From Bradyrhizobium yuanmingense (GTDB taxonomy: Bacteria > Pseudomonadota > Alphaproteobacteria > Rhizobiales > Xanthobacteraceae), in the NCBI RefSeq assembly GCF_029167105.1, contig NZ_JARFML010000008.1, forward strand, positions 1 to 64,000: a stretch of 64,000 nucleotides of DNA, in the 5' to 3' direction. Every line of letters starts with the position of its first letter. Position 1 is the stretch's first letter. The notes under the pieces are model-generated. The model was not told where the DNA came from. It did no database searches and was given only the letters and a program-made list of their open reading frames with translations. Below, piece by piece: positions 32,759-41,718 of this stretch. Made by a program: the position numbers and the translations under genes.

Positions 32759-33322
32759 ATGAATGACCTGCCGAAGCAGCCTCGCGCTCCCGATCCCGCC
32801 AACGAGTTAGCGAGCGACAGCTCGCAGATCGATCCTCGCGACTTTCGCAACGCGCTCGGAACCTATGCAACGGGCGTGACGATCATCACGGCGGCGGCGC
32901 CCGACGGCAGGCCGTACGGGCTGACATGCAATTCCTTCGCCTCGGTCTCGCTGAATCCCCCGCTGGTTTTGTGGAGCCTCGTCGTCTATTCCTCGAGTTT
33001 GACCGTCTTCCAGAACGCCAGCCATTTCAGCGTCAATGTTCTCGGCGCTTCGCAACAGGCGCTTGCGAACAAATTCGCAAAATCGTCGGACGAAAAGTTC
33101 ACCGGCGTCGACTGGACCCCTGGCCTCGGCAACGCGCCAGTGCTCGCCGAAAGCGTCGCCAACTTTCAATGCCGCTCCGTGAATCGCTATTATGGCGGTG
33201 ACCACGTGATCTTTCTCGGCGCCGTCGAGGCATATACCTACAATGCGAAGGAGCCGCTGCTCTTTGCGCGAGGGGCGTTCGGTCGCTTCATGGCCGACGA
33301 TGGGCGCAAGAGCGGGCGGTAA
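32759..33322 (+). CDS. flavin reductase component of the two-component monooxygenase, 187 aa
   Basis: The protein belongs to the FMN-binding split-barrel flavin reductases (HpaC/HsaB/NtaB type): DFRNALGTYATGVTIITAAA, PYGLTCNSFASVSLNPPLVL and the later YYGGDHVIFLGAVE are family hallmarks. It reduces FMN or FAD with NAD(P)H and hands the reduced flavin to the oxygenase encoded 9 bp upstream. It converges on the dehydrogenase gene with an 8-bp gap. Confidence 0.9.
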   Translation: MNDLPKQPRAPDPANELASDSSQIDPRDFRNALGTYATGVTIITAAAPDGRPYGLTCNSFASVSLNPPLVLWSLVVYSSSLTVFQNASHFSVNVLGASQQALANKFAKSSDEKFTGVDWTPGLGNAPVLAESVANFQCRSVNRYYGGDHVIFLGAVEAYTYNAKEPLLFARGAFGRFMADDGRKSGR

Positions 33323-33330
33323 CGCGCCCC

Positions 33331-34248
33331 TTAGAGAGCTTTGCGCTCTGCCGCCGAAAGCTTGTAGATTTCCAACGCGTCCGCGTCCGCACCTCGCGCG
33401 GCCTTCGCCAGCCTGAAAAGCTGTCCGGCAAGCGCGGCCATCGGCACCGGCGTCGAGGTTGCCTGTGCAACATCGGCGACCGTATCGAGGTCCTTGAGCA
33501 TCGTGGCGATGTGGCCGAGGGGCGGGCTGTGAATGCCCTTGACCATTCGCGGCACGAACAGCTGGAGCGGGATGGAATCCGCAAATCCGCCGGCGAGCGC
33601 TTCGGGCAGTCGGTCGGCGTCAATTCCGGCGTTCACGGCAAGGCGCGTTGCTTCCGCAAGCACGGCCATCGCGCATCCGACGATCACCTGGTTGCACAGC
33701 TTTGTGGTCTGGCCGGCGCCGATCGGGCCCATGTGCGTGAACCTGCGCGCCATGGCGAGCACATAGGGCCGCACCCTCTCGATGTCGCCAGCTTCTCCAC
33801 CCGCCATGATGGCGAGCGTGCCTTCTTCGGCGCCCTTCGTGCCCCCCGACACCGGCGCATCGATCCAGCCCGCCCCGTTCGCGTCCTTCAATCGCGTTGC
33901 AAGGTCGCGCGCTGCGTCTGGATGGATCGACGAGAAGTCGACCACAAGCTTGCCCGCGCCAAGGGCTGCTGCCAGACCTTCGGGCCCGAAGATCACCTCC
34001 TCGACCGCTGCCGCGTCCGTCACGCACATGAAGACGATGTCCGAACTCGCCAGGAGATCACGGGGCGTGATCACGCGCTTGGCGCCAGCCTCGACCAGCG
34101 GCGCCATCTTGCCCTCCGAGCGATTCCAGACGGCGACCTGATAGCCGGCCTTCAGCAGGCGTCGGGTCATCGGCGTTCCCATGAGGCCCAGGCCGAGATA
34201 GCCGAGCTTCTCGAAGCCTTGCGGGTTTGCCTTGCTGTCATCAGCCAT
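33331..34248 (-). CDS. 3-hydroxyisobutyrate dehydrogenase-type NAD(P)-dependent reductase, 305 aa
   Basis: Rossmann motif GYLGLGLMGTPMTRRLL, substrate-binding IDAPVSGGTKGAEEG and catalytic Lys183 in GAGQTTKLCNQ mark the beta-hydroxyacid dehydrogenase family (HIBADH, tartronate-semialdehyde reductase). It interconverts a beta-hydroxy acid and its semialdehyde. It is the only minus-strand gene in the 30-40 kb cluster and is divergent from the transporter operon, so it may handle a semialdehyde product of the pathway. Confidence 0.85.
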   Translation of the reverse strand: MADDSKANPQGFEKLGYLGLGLMGTPMTRRLLKAGYQVAVWNRSEGKMAPLVEAGAKRVITPRDLLASSDIVFMCVTDAAAVEEVIFGPEGLAAALGAGKLVVDFSSIHPDAARDLATRLKDANGAGWIDAPVSGGTKGAEEGTLAIMAGGEAGDIERVRPYVLAMARRFTHMGPIGAGQTTKLCNQVIVGCAMAVLAEATRLAVNAGIDADRLPEALAGGFADSIPLQLFVPRMVKGIHSPPLGHIATMLKDLDTVADVAQATSTPVPMAALAGQLFRLAKAARGADADALEIYKLSAAERKAL

Positions 34249-34408
34249 AGGTTGCCTCCTTCTGTCGCAGACGCCGCTTTACCATACATTGCCTATCTGC
34301 CGGCAAGACCGCCCACCTCGCATGGCTTGCCTGATTGTTTGAACCATGAAACATTTGAGGCGGTCGGGTTGGGGGCGCCAGTCGGCGCCGGAGCAGCGGA
34401 GTGGCACG

Positions 34409-35392
34409 ATGCGAACCGTTTCGAAGTGGATCCTGGCTTTGGGGGCGGCAGCAGCCGTGAGCGCGGGCGCAAGCCCGTCATGGGGGCAGCAGACGATCCG
34501 CGTCGGCTGGACCATCCCTGCGGAGGAGTCCAAGTACTGGATGATGCGCAGGCCGGCCGAATTCCCCAATCTCGGCAAGGCCTACAACATCGAATGGACC
34601 CAGTTCCAGGGCACCGCGCCGATGACGCAGGCCTTGGCCGCCGGTGCGTTGGACTGTGCGACGCAGGCGCCGCTCTCGCTCTCGAACGGAGTCGTCGGCG
34701 GCAATCTCAAGGCTTACATCGTCGCGCAACACGTTTTCGAGATGCCCGGCGGTTTCTCTGTCTATTGGGCCGTCATGGATGACTCGCCCATCAAGACAAT
34801 CGCGGATCTCAAGGGCAAGACGGTCGGCATTTCCGTGATCGGTGGCGGCACGCAAGGACCGTTCAATCTGCTCTTGAAGCAGAATGGCGTCGATCCGGCC
34901 AAGGACATCAAGCTGGTCGAGGTCGGCTTTGCCGTCTCCGAGGACGCGCTGCGCCAAGGCCGCGTCGACGCGGTGAACATGAATCAGCCGTTTGCTGCGC
35001 GCGCGGAGGCAAAGGGCGGCACAAGGAAGCTGTTCTCGCTCTCCCAGGCCATGCCGAACATCGTGCACATCCTGGAAGCCTGCCGTGCCGATTTCGTCGA
35101 CAAGAACCCCGAGTTGGTCAAGGCCTATGTCCGCGATATCACCTCTGGCATGAAGAAGGCACTCGCGAACCGCGAGGAGACTCTCAAGGTCGTCAATGAA
35201 GTGCTGAAAGCCCCCATCCCGGTGCTTGAGACCTACCTGCTCAAGGACAATGATTTCGGCCGCGATCCCGGTGCTGCGCCGAACTTCCCGGCGATCCAGA
35301 AGATGCTGGATATCTATGCAGAGACAGGAATGCTGCCGAAGCTGGATGTCGCACAGTTCAAGCATCCGTCGATCGTCGCGCCGCTGCAATAG
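34409..35392 (+). CDS. NitT/TauT-family ABC transporter substrate-binding protein, 327 aa
   Basis: ATG 34409 starts a Sec signal peptide ([20 protein letters not shown]) cut near SWGQ. The mature part has the SsuA/ThiY-type periplasmic fold: [44 protein letters not shown] and [19 protein letters not shown]. ATPase and permease genes of the same family lie at 37256-39647, after the dehydratase gene. Ligands of this family are small anionic or aromatic compounds (sulfonates, pyrimidines, aromatic acids). Confidence 0.88.
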   Translation: MRTVSKWILALGAAAAVSAGASPSWGQQTIRVGWTIPAEESKYWMMRRPAEFPNLGKAYNIEWTQFQGTAPMTQALAAGALDCATQAPLSLSNGVVGGNLKAYIVAQHVFEMPGGFSVYWAVMDDSPIKTIADLKGKTVGISVIGGGTQGPFNLLLKQNGVDPAKDIKLVEVGFAVSEDALRQGRVDAVNMNQPFAARAEAKGGTRKLFSLSQAMPNIVHILEACRADFVDKNPELVKAYVRDITSGMKKALANREETLKVVNEVLKAPIPVLETYLLKDNDFGRDPGAAPNFPAIQKMLDIYAETGMLPKLDVAQFKHPSIVAPLQ

Positions 35393-35466
35393 AAGCGGGG
35401 CGAATTACCGAATTAACATCGTGGCGTTCCGGATCATCCGGGACGCTGCACGAAGAAGATGCATAT

Positions 35467-37161
35467 ATGAAGAAGTTACGATCCCGAGTCACCACAGACG
35501 GCCTCGACCGAGCGCCGCATCGTGCATTCATGCGCGCCATGGGGCTCGACGACGCTGCGATCGCCAAGCCGATGGTGGGCATCGTCAGCATGAAGGGTGA
35601 GCAGACGCCCTGCAACATGACCCACGACTTCCAGGTAGCCGCAGCCAAGACCGGGATCGAGGAGGCCGGCGGTACACCGCGTGAGTTCTCGACTGTTTCG
35701 GTGTCCGATGGCATCAGCATGAATCACGAGGGGATGAAGTTCTCCCTGTTCTCGCGTGAGCTGATCGCCGACTCGATCGAAGCCGTGGTCCATGGGTTGG
35801 CTTACGATGCGCTGATCGGATACGGCGGGTGCGACAAGACCCTTCCTGGCGTGATGATGGGGATGGTCCGCTGCAACGTGCCCTCCATCTTCATCTATGG
35901 CGGCAGCTCGCTGCCCGGGCGCGTGGAGGGACGTACGCTGACGGTGCTCGATTCCTATGAGGCTGTCGGCAGCTTCATGACTGGCGAGATCGACGGCGCC
36001 ACGCTCGAGCGGATCGAGCGCGCCTGCCTGCCGACGATCGGCGCGTGCGCCGGCCAGTTCACCGCGAACACCATGGGCATGGTATCGGAGGCGATGGGGC
36101 TGACCATTCCCAACGTCTCGATGGTGCCCGGTGTCTATTCCGAGCGTGCGCAGATTTCGCGACGTGCCGGCCGACTGATCATGGAGATGCTGGACCGCGG
36201 CGGGCCGCTGCCGCGCGACATCGTGACGCGGAAATCCCTGGAGAACGGAGCGGCGATCGTGGCAGCGACGGGCGGCTCGACCAACGCCGCGCTGCACCTG
36301 CCGGCGATCGCGAATGAGGCCGGAATTGCATTCAGCATCGATGACGTGGGGGAGGTCTTTGCCAGGACGCCGTTGATCGGCAATCTGCGCCCCGGAGGCA
36401 AGTATACGGCGAAGGACGTCTACGATATCGGCGGCGCTGCGGTCATCATTCGCGAGCTGATCCAGAGCGGTCATATCGATGGCGACTGCTTGTCGATTAC
36501 CGGCCGCACACTTGCCGAAGAGTACGGTGTGGCCAACGCGCCCGACGGAGAGGTGGTGTACGCCGCTCGTGCGCCGATCATGCCTGACGGTGGCGTCGCG
36601 GTGCTGAAGGGTAATCTCTGTCCCGATGGGGCGGTGATCAAGGTCGCGGGCTTGAAGAGCCAGTTCTTCGAAGGCGTGGCGCGCGTCTTCGAGGATGAAG
36701 AAGCCTGCGTCGCAGCTGTTCGTGACCGCAGCTACAAAACGGGTGAGGTTCTCGTGATCCGCAATGAGGGGCCGGTCGGCGGACCCGGCATGCGGGAGAT
36801 GCTCGGCGTCACCGCACTGATCTACGGGCAGGGCATGGGTGAAAAAGTGGCGCTGATCACCGATGGCCGGTTCTCCGGCGCGACCCGCGGGATGTGCATC
36901 GGCTACGTGTCCCCCGAGGCATTTGTTGGCGGTCCGCTGGCGCTCGTCCGGAATGGTGACAGAATCCGGATTGATGCCGCAAATCGGCGGATGGACGTCC
37001 TGCTCGAGGAACAGGAGCTCGCCGCGCGGCGGCGCGATTGGAAGCCGCGCCAGCCACGCCACCGTGCAGGTGCGCTGGCAAAATATGCGCGGCTGGTTGG
37101 GCAGGCGCCAGGCGGAGCCGTGACGCATGAAGGCCCGGCAGAATGGCCGTGGTTCGAATGA
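35467..37161 (+). CDS. IlvD/Edd family dehydratase, 564 aa
   Basis: This is an iron-sulfur dehydratase. Cys49 (TPCNMTH), Cys122 (GGCDKTLPG) and Cys194 ([12 protein letters not shown]) are the cluster ligands of this family, and Asp81/Lys124 fit the Mg2+ site. [13 protein letters not shown] and [14 protein letters not shown] are also typical. The reaction is 2,3-dihydroxy acid to 2-keto acid plus water, as in branched-chain amino-acid synthesis or sugar-acid breakdown. Its location inside an ABC-transporter operon argues for a catabolic role rather than for the biosynthetic ilvD. Confidence 0.88.
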   Translation: MKKLRSRVTTDGLDRAPHRAFMRAMGLDDAAIAKPMVGIVSMKGEQTPCNMTHDFQVAAAKTGIEEAGGTPREFSTVSVSDGISMNHEGMKFSLFSRELIADSIEAVVHGLAYDALIGYGGCDKTLPGVMMGMVRCNVPSIFIYGGSSLPGRVEGRTLTVLDSYEAVGSFMTGEIDGATLERIERACLPTIGACAGQFTANTMGMVSEAMGLTIPNVSMVPGVYSERAQISRRAGRLIMEMLDRGGPLPRDIVTRKSLENGAAIVAATGGSTNAALHLPAIANEAGIAFSIDDVGEVFARTPLIGNLRPGGKYTAKDVYDIGGAAVIIRELIQSGHIDGDCLSITGRTLAEEYGVANAPDGEVVYAARAPIMPDGGVAVLKGNLCPDGAVIKVAGLKSQFFEGVARVFEDEEACVAAVRDRSYKTGEVLVIRNEGPVGGPGMREMLGVTALIYGQGMGEKVALITDGRFSGATRGMCIGYVSPEAFVGGPLALVRNGDRIRIDAANRRMDVLLEEQELAARRRDWKPRQPRHRAGALAKYARLVGQAPGGAVTHEGPAEWPWFE

Positions 37162-37255
37162 CGCACCGCACGGCTGCGCAAATGACAGCCTGTCTGGCAG
37201 GCTTCTTGCTAAGCTCATGCCGCTGAATCCTCGTGCGAGTGGGACGGAAGGCGGG

Positions 37256-38101
37256 ATGACGGTAGTATCTGCGAGATCGAGTGAATGGGTGAGACCGGTG
37301 ACGCAACAAGACCCGGCTTCCGCAATCATCGAGATCGATCGCGTCTCGCAGGTCTTTCAGACCTCGGCACGCAAGGATCATGTTGCGCTTTCGGACATTT
37401 CGCTGACGATCGAGGAGGGAGCTTTCGTCTCCATCCTTGGCCCGTCCGGGTGCGGCAAGTCGACCTTGCTCTACATCGTTGGCGGCTTCGTCAGTCCGAC
37501 CAGCGGCGCGGCGAGAATGAAGGGGCAGGCGATCACGGGGCCCGGTCCGGATCGCGGACCGGTGTTCCAGGAGTTTGCGCTGTTTCCCTGGAAAACCGTG
37601 CTCGGCAACGTGATGTATGGGCCGCGTCAGCAAGGGGTTCGCGCCGCCGAGGCCGAAGCGCAGAGCCGGGCGCTGATCGAGATGGTCGGCCTCAAGGGCT
37701 ACGAGAACTTCTATCCCAAGGAGCTGTCGGGCGGCATGAAGCAGCGCGTGGCGCTGGCGCGGACGCTTGCCTACCATCCCGAAGTGCTGCTGATGGACGA
37801 GCCGTTCGGGGCGCTTGACGCGCACACGAGGACGCGCCTGCAGAACGATCTTCTGAACATCTGGGAGCGTGACCGCAAGACGGTGCTGTTCGTCACCCAT
37901 TCGGTCGACGAAGCCGTCTTCCTCTCGGACAAAGTCGTCATGATGTCGAAATCGCCCGGGCGAATCCGGCAGGTCATCGACATCGACCTGCCGCGGCCGC
38001 GCCGCCGCAACGAGCTTTTGCTCGATCCGCGTTACCAGAAGTACGTCGTCGATATCGAGCGCATGTTCGACGAGAGCGACCAAGCCGGAGCGCCCGCGTG
38101 A
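37256..38101 (+). CDS. NitT/TauT-family ABC transporter ATP-binding protein, 281 aa
   Basis: ATG 37256 (MTVVSARSSEW) follows GGAAGGCGGG. It has Walker A GPSGCGKST, the Q-loop in FQEFALFPWKTV, signature LSGGMKQRVALARTLA, Walker B LLMDEPFGALDAHTR and the switch His in FVTHSVDEA. It energises import with the two permeases encoded just downstream; its stop overlaps the next start by 4 bp (38098-38101). Confidence 0.93.
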   Translation: MTVVSARSSEWVRPVTQQDPASAIIEIDRVSQVFQTSARKDHVALSDISLTIEEGAFVSILGPSGCGKSTLLYIVGGFVSPTSGAARMKGQAITGPGPDRGPVFQEFALFPWKTVLGNVMYGPRQQGVRAAEAEAQSRALIEMVGLKGYENFYPKELSGGMKQRVALARTLAYHPEVLLMDEPFGALDAHTRTRLQNDLLNIWERDRKTVLFVTHSVDEAVFLSDKVVMMSKSPGRIRQVIDIDLPRPRRRNELLLDPRYQKYVVDIERMFDESDQAGAPA

Positions 38102-38883
38102 TGTCAGCGGCCGGCATGACCAAGCGCGCTGCCCCGGTGCTCGCCTGCATCGGATTGCTGGTGGTGTGGCAGGTCGCGTCACTGGCGCTGAAGAATGACA
38201 GCTTTCCGACCGCGATCGGAGCGATGAGAGCGATTCCGGACATCCTTGGCGACAAGGAGTCCCTGATCAATATTCTGGCCTCGCTCCGGCGCATGGCGAT
38301 GGGATTTGGCGCGGCCGTGCTCGTGTCGATTCCGCTTGGCCTCTTGATGGGACGTAGCGCCGCAGTTGCGGCCTTCTTCAATCCGCTCCTGATGGTGATC
38401 TATCCCGTGCCGAAGGCGGCCTTGATGCCGATCATCATGCTGTGGCTCGGCGTCGGTGACATCACGAAGACGCTCGTGATCTTCCTCGGCGTCAGCCTGC
38501 CCGTGATTTATCACAGCTTCGAAGGCGCCAAGGCGGTCGAAGAGAAGATGCTGTGGTCGGGCGCTGCGATGGGGCTCTCGCCGGTGCAGCGTCTGGTGCG
38601 GATCGTGCTACCGGCGGCGCTGCCTGAAATTCTGACGGGGTGCCGTACGGGGTTGGTGCTGGCACTGATCACAATGATCACCAGCGAGATGATTGCCCGT
38701 CAGTCCGGTGCCGGAAACATCCTGTTCAACGCGCTCGACATGGGCCAATACGAAACCGTCTTTGCGATGATCATCATCGTGGGAGCGATGGGAATCTGCC
38801 TCGACGCGATTTTTGAAAGGGTCCGCGCCAGACTGGTGCGCTGGTCCGAACCTCAGTTTGACATGCCGCTGAGCTTCTCATGA
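38098..38883 (+). CDS. NitT/TauT-family ABC transporter permease, 261 aa
   Basis: Six membrane segments; the EAA coupling loop is present as EEKMLWSGAAMGLSPVQRL followed by VLPAALPEILTG. The start overlaps the ATPase stop and the stop overlaps the next permease start (ATGA at 38880-38883), so the three are translationally coupled. It forms a heterodimeric channel with the second permease. Confidence 0.9.
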   Translation: MMSAAGMTKRAAPVLACIGLLVVWQVASLALKNDSFPTAIGAMRAIPDILGDKESLINILASLRRMAMGFGAAVLVSIPLGLLMGRSAAVAAFFNPLLMVIYPVPKAALMPIIMLWLGVGDITKTLVIFLGVSLPVIYHSFEGAKAVEEKMLWSGAAMGLSPVQRLVRIVLPAALPEILTGCRTGLVLALITMITSEMIARQSGAGNILFNALDMGQYETVFAMIIIVGAMGICLDAIFERVRARLVRWSEPQFDMPLSFS

Positions 38884-39647
38884 TGTCGCGGTTTTTCTCT
38901 CCAAATCTCGTTCTTGGGATCGCCCCGATCCTACTGGTGATCGCGCTGTGGCAAGGCTTGGTGTCTTTCGGCTTCGCGCCGGCAGTTCTGCTGCCGCCGC
39001 CGGGCTTCGTCTTCGGTAGGCTGCTCCAGCAACTCGTAACCTCGACGTTCCAGCACGAGATCGCGGCGACCCTGATCAGGCTGTTTGCCGGCTTCGCGAT
39101 TGCTGTCGTGCTCGGTGTCAGCATCGGAATCGCCGCCGCCGCTAGTCCAGCGATCAACGCCGTGGTTCGGCCTATCGTGCGCGTATTGGCGCCTTTGCCC
39201 AAGGTCGCGCTCTATCCGGCCTTGCTGCTGCTGCTCGGATTTGGCCACGGATCGAAGATCACATTAGTAGCTGCCGATGCTCTTTTCCCGATCCTGTTGT
39301 CGACCTATTACGGTGCCTCGACCGTCGAGCAGAAGCTGATCTGGTCGGCTATGGCTGCGGGATCGTCACGCTACGAAATCCTCTTCAAGGTAGTGCTGCC
39401 GGCAGCGATGCCGTCGATTCTGACCGGGTGCCGGATTGGCCTTGTCATTTCCTGTATCGTGGTGTTCCTGGCCGAAATGATCACGTCGACGGACGGATTG
39501 GGGCACGCGCTGGTGACGGCGGCTCGTACCTTCCAGGCCGTGGACATGTTCGTGCCGCTGATCACGATCTCGCTGCTGGGCTTGGTCCTGAACGGGCTCC
39601 TGGGAGTCGTGCGCTCGTACTTGCTCCGGGGCTTCCCCGAAGCGTAG
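38880..39647 (+). CDS. NitT/TauT-family ABC transporter permease, 255 aa
   Basis: Six membrane segments; the coupling loop reads EQKLIWSAMAAGSSRYEILF followed by VLPAAMPSILTG. It pairs with the preceding permease. Thirty-two base pairs separate it from the NicX-like dioxygenase gene, in the same direction, which links transport to ring cleavage. Confidence 0.9.
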   Translation: MMSRFFSPNLVLGIAPILLVIALWQGLVSFGFAPAVLLPPPGFVFGRLLQQLVTSTFQHEIAATLIRLFAGFAIAVVLGVSIGIAAAASPAINAVVRPIVRVLAPLPKVALYPALLLLLGFGHGSKITLVAADALFPILLSTYYGASTVEQKLIWSAMAAGSSRYEILFKVVLPAAMPSILTGCRIGLVISCIVVFLAEMITSTDGLGHALVTAARTFQAVDMFVPLITISLLGLVLNGLLGVVRSYLLRGFPEA

Positions 39648-39679
39648 CTAACAAGAAACCTGAAGACCGGGAGAGGACC

Positions 39680-40726
39680 ATGCTGGCTGATCGTATCGAG
39701 GCAAAATGGATCGACGCGTTTTGCGAGATCTTCGAGCGATGCGCGGTCAAGGCCGGCGATACCGCCGCGATTCTCTCGGAGACACAGTCGCGTGCGTTGA
39801 ACGTGCATCTTGCGGAACTGGCCCTGCTGCGGATGGGCGCGCGGCCGTTTCATGTGGTGATGCCGACGCCGCGTAACCGGCATATCGTTCCGGTTCGCTC
39901 CACCGGAGCGAGCGAGGCGATCCAAAAGCTTGGCCCGGTGATCACCGCGCTTCAGCAGGCGGGCTTCGTGGTGGATTGCACCATCGAAGGACTGATGCAT
40001 GCGGTGGAGACGCCGGAGATCCTCAAAGCCGGCGCGCGGATCCTGGTGATCTCCAACGAGCATCCCGAGGCGCTGGAGCGGATGGTGCCGGATTCCGCGC
40101 TCGAGAAACGCGTTCGTGCCGCGGCCAAGATGCTGCGCGGAACGAAGCGCATGCGTGTGACCTCGAAGGCCGGCACGGCACTCGAGGTCGATATGGTCGG
40201 CGCGTCGACAGTCGGTGTGTGGGGTTGGACCGACAAGCCTGGCACGCTGGCGCATTGGCCGGGGGGTATCGTCGTCAGTTTCCCCAAGAGCGGGACGATC
40301 AACGGCACGCTGGTGATGGCGCCGGGCGACATCAACCTGACCTTCAAGCGCTACCTGACCTCGCCGGTGAAGATGACTCTGAAGGACGACTATGTCGTCG
40401 AGCTGGAAGGCGAAGGCACGGATGCCGCGATGATGCGCGCCTATCTCGCCGCTTGGGGCGATCGCGAAGCCTATGCCGTGTCGCATGTCGGCTTCGGCAT
40501 GAATCCGGGTGCGCGCTACGAGGCGCTCTCTATGTATGACCAGCGCGACACCAACGGCACCGAGATTCGGGCCGTCTCCGGCAATTTCCTGTTCTCGACC
40601 GGCGCGAATGAATTCGCAGGGCGCTACACGGCAGGACATTTCGACCTGCCGATGATGGGAACGACGATCGAGCTCGACGGCGTTGCGGTGGTCCGGGAAG
40701 GTGTGCTTCAGGACGTCTTTGGCTAG
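39680..40726 (+). CDS. NicX-like non-heme iron ring-cleavage dioxygenase (M29-peptidase fold), 348 aa
   Basis: ATG 39680 has GGGAGAGG upstream. The protein aligns along its length with 2,5-dihydroxypyridine 5,6-dioxygenase NicX, which adopts an aminopeptidase-M29-like fold but binds one Fe(II). The three iron ligands appear conserved: His269 in VSHVGFGMNPGARY, and His320 and Asp322 in AGHFDLPMMG. Shared blocks include SKAGTALE, DKPGTLAHWPGG and SGNFLFSTGANE. Expected chemistry is extradiol-type opening of a dihydroxylated (N-hetero)aromatic ring; the exact substrate is unknown. Automated annotation often calls such proteins leucyl aminopeptidase. Its stop shares the palindrome CTAG with the convergent gene's stop. 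Confidence 0.75.
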   Translation: MLADRIEAKWIDAFCEIFERCAVKAGDTAAILSETQSRALNVHLAELALLRMGARPFHVVMPTPRNRHIVPVRSTGASEAIQKLGPVITALQQAGFVVDCTIEGLMHAVETPEILKAGARILVISNEHPEALERMVPDSALEKRVRAAAKMLRGTKRMRVTSKAGTALEVDMVGASTVGVWGWTDKPGTLAHWPGGIVVSFPKSGTINGTLVMAPGDINLTFKRYLTSPVKMTLKDDYVVELEGEGTDAAMMRAYLAAWGDREAYAVSHVGFGMNPGARYEALSMYDQRDTNGTEIRAVSGNFLFSTGANEFAGRYTAGHFDLPMMGTTIELDGVAVVREGVLQDVFG

Positions 40727-41715
40727 CTGCGGTCGAGCACCGGGGGACGGGCTAGTTCGAAGTGCCGGAGCAGGTCGACCATGGCCTGGAGGCGCTTCGC
40801 GCGGTAGGCATCGACGTCGAGGCCGGAATAGTCGAGGAAGCCTGCGCCCGTGCGCAGGCCGATCCGGCCCTCATGCATGTTGCGTGAAATGACCTCCGGC
40901 GCCCGATAGCGCTCGCTGCCGAGCGCGCCTTCCAGATACCTGCTTGCGTAGTAGAGGATGTCGCCGCCGCCCCAATCGATGAATTCGAGCAGCCCGAGCA
41001 CGGCGTAGCGGAAGCCGAAGCCGTAGCGGATCGCCTTGTCGATCTCTTCTGCGCTGGCGACGCCTTCCTCCACCATGCGCGCCGCCTCGTTCATTGCCAG
41101 GGCCTGGATACGTGGAACGATGAAACCCGGTGTGGCGGCACAGACCACCGGTACCTTGCCGATGCCTTCGAGCAGCGTCTTGACCTCGGCGACAATGGCA
41201 GGATCGGTTGACTTGCCGGGCGAGACTTCGACGAGCGGGATCAGATAGGCTGGATTGAGCCAATGCACGTTGAGAAAGCGACGCGGGTTCACGATCGCTC
41301 CGGAGAGATCATCGACGAGGATCGTTGATGTGGTCGACGCGATGATGGCGTCCGGGCCGACTTGCTTTGACGCCGCCCCCAGCACCTCGCGCTTGAGCTC
41401 GACGACTTCAGGAATCCCTTCGAAGACCATTCCGGCTTCGGCCAACGCGACGCCGCTCTCGTTCGCCGGTACCACCGAGACCCGCGCGATCAGCGGATCA
41501 ACATCTGCCTCGGTCAGCATCCCCAGCTTCGACAGGCTGGCAAAGGTCTTCCTGACTTCGCCGAGTGCGTCCGCCTCGAGCTTGGCAAAGTCCTCCGCGG
41601 ACCGCGGCTTGATATCAATCATCGTGACGCCGTGCCCTGCATAAGCGAAGGCAACGGCGATGCCGCGGCCCATGCGGCCAGCGCCGAGACAGGCGATTTT
41701 GACACGATTGGTCAT
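40723..41715 (-). CDS. 3-hydroxyacyl-CoA dehydrogenase, 330 aa
   Basis: N-terminal Rossmann motif CLGAGRMGRGIAVAFAYAG, the catalytic-domain segment STTSTILVDDL, HWLNPAYLIPLVEV (HxxNP motif) and C-terminal GRIGLRTGAGFLDYSG mark the short-chain 3-hydroxyacyl-CoA dehydrogenase family. It oxidises a 3-hydroxyacyl-CoA with NAD+. It is the last gene of a five-gene minus-strand operon beginning at 46459; the gap to the preceding gene is 3 bp. A beta-oxidation step after ring dearomatisation is inferred. Confidence 0.88.
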   Translation of the reverse strand: MTNRVKIACLGAGRMGRGIAVAFAYAGHGVTMIDIKPRSAEDFAKLEADALGEVRKTFASLSKLGMLTEADVDPLIARVSVVPANESGVALAEAGMVFEGIPEVVELKREVLGAASKQVGPDAIIASTTSTILVDDLSGAIVNPRRFLNVHWLNPAYLIPLVEVSPGKSTDPAIVAEVKTLLEGIGKVPVVCAATPGFIVPRIQALAMNEAARMVEEGVASAEEIDKAIRYGFGFRYAVLGLLEFIDWGGGDILYYASRYLEGALGSERYRAPEVISRNMHEGRIGLRTGAGFLDYSGLDVDAYRAKRLQAMVDLLRHFELARPPVLDRS

Positions 41716-41718
41716 CGA

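Noticed and set aside
35476..37329. 617-codon minus-strand frame over the IlvD/Edd gene
   Set aside because: It is an antisense shadow; the plus strand encodes an intact dehydratase with all cluster ligands.
39680..40726. Leucyl aminopeptidase (M29) call for the NicX-like protein
   Set aside because: The pattern His-x50-His-x-Asp and shared blocks fit NicX; the full set of M29 dizinc ligands was not seen. The point still needs an alignment.
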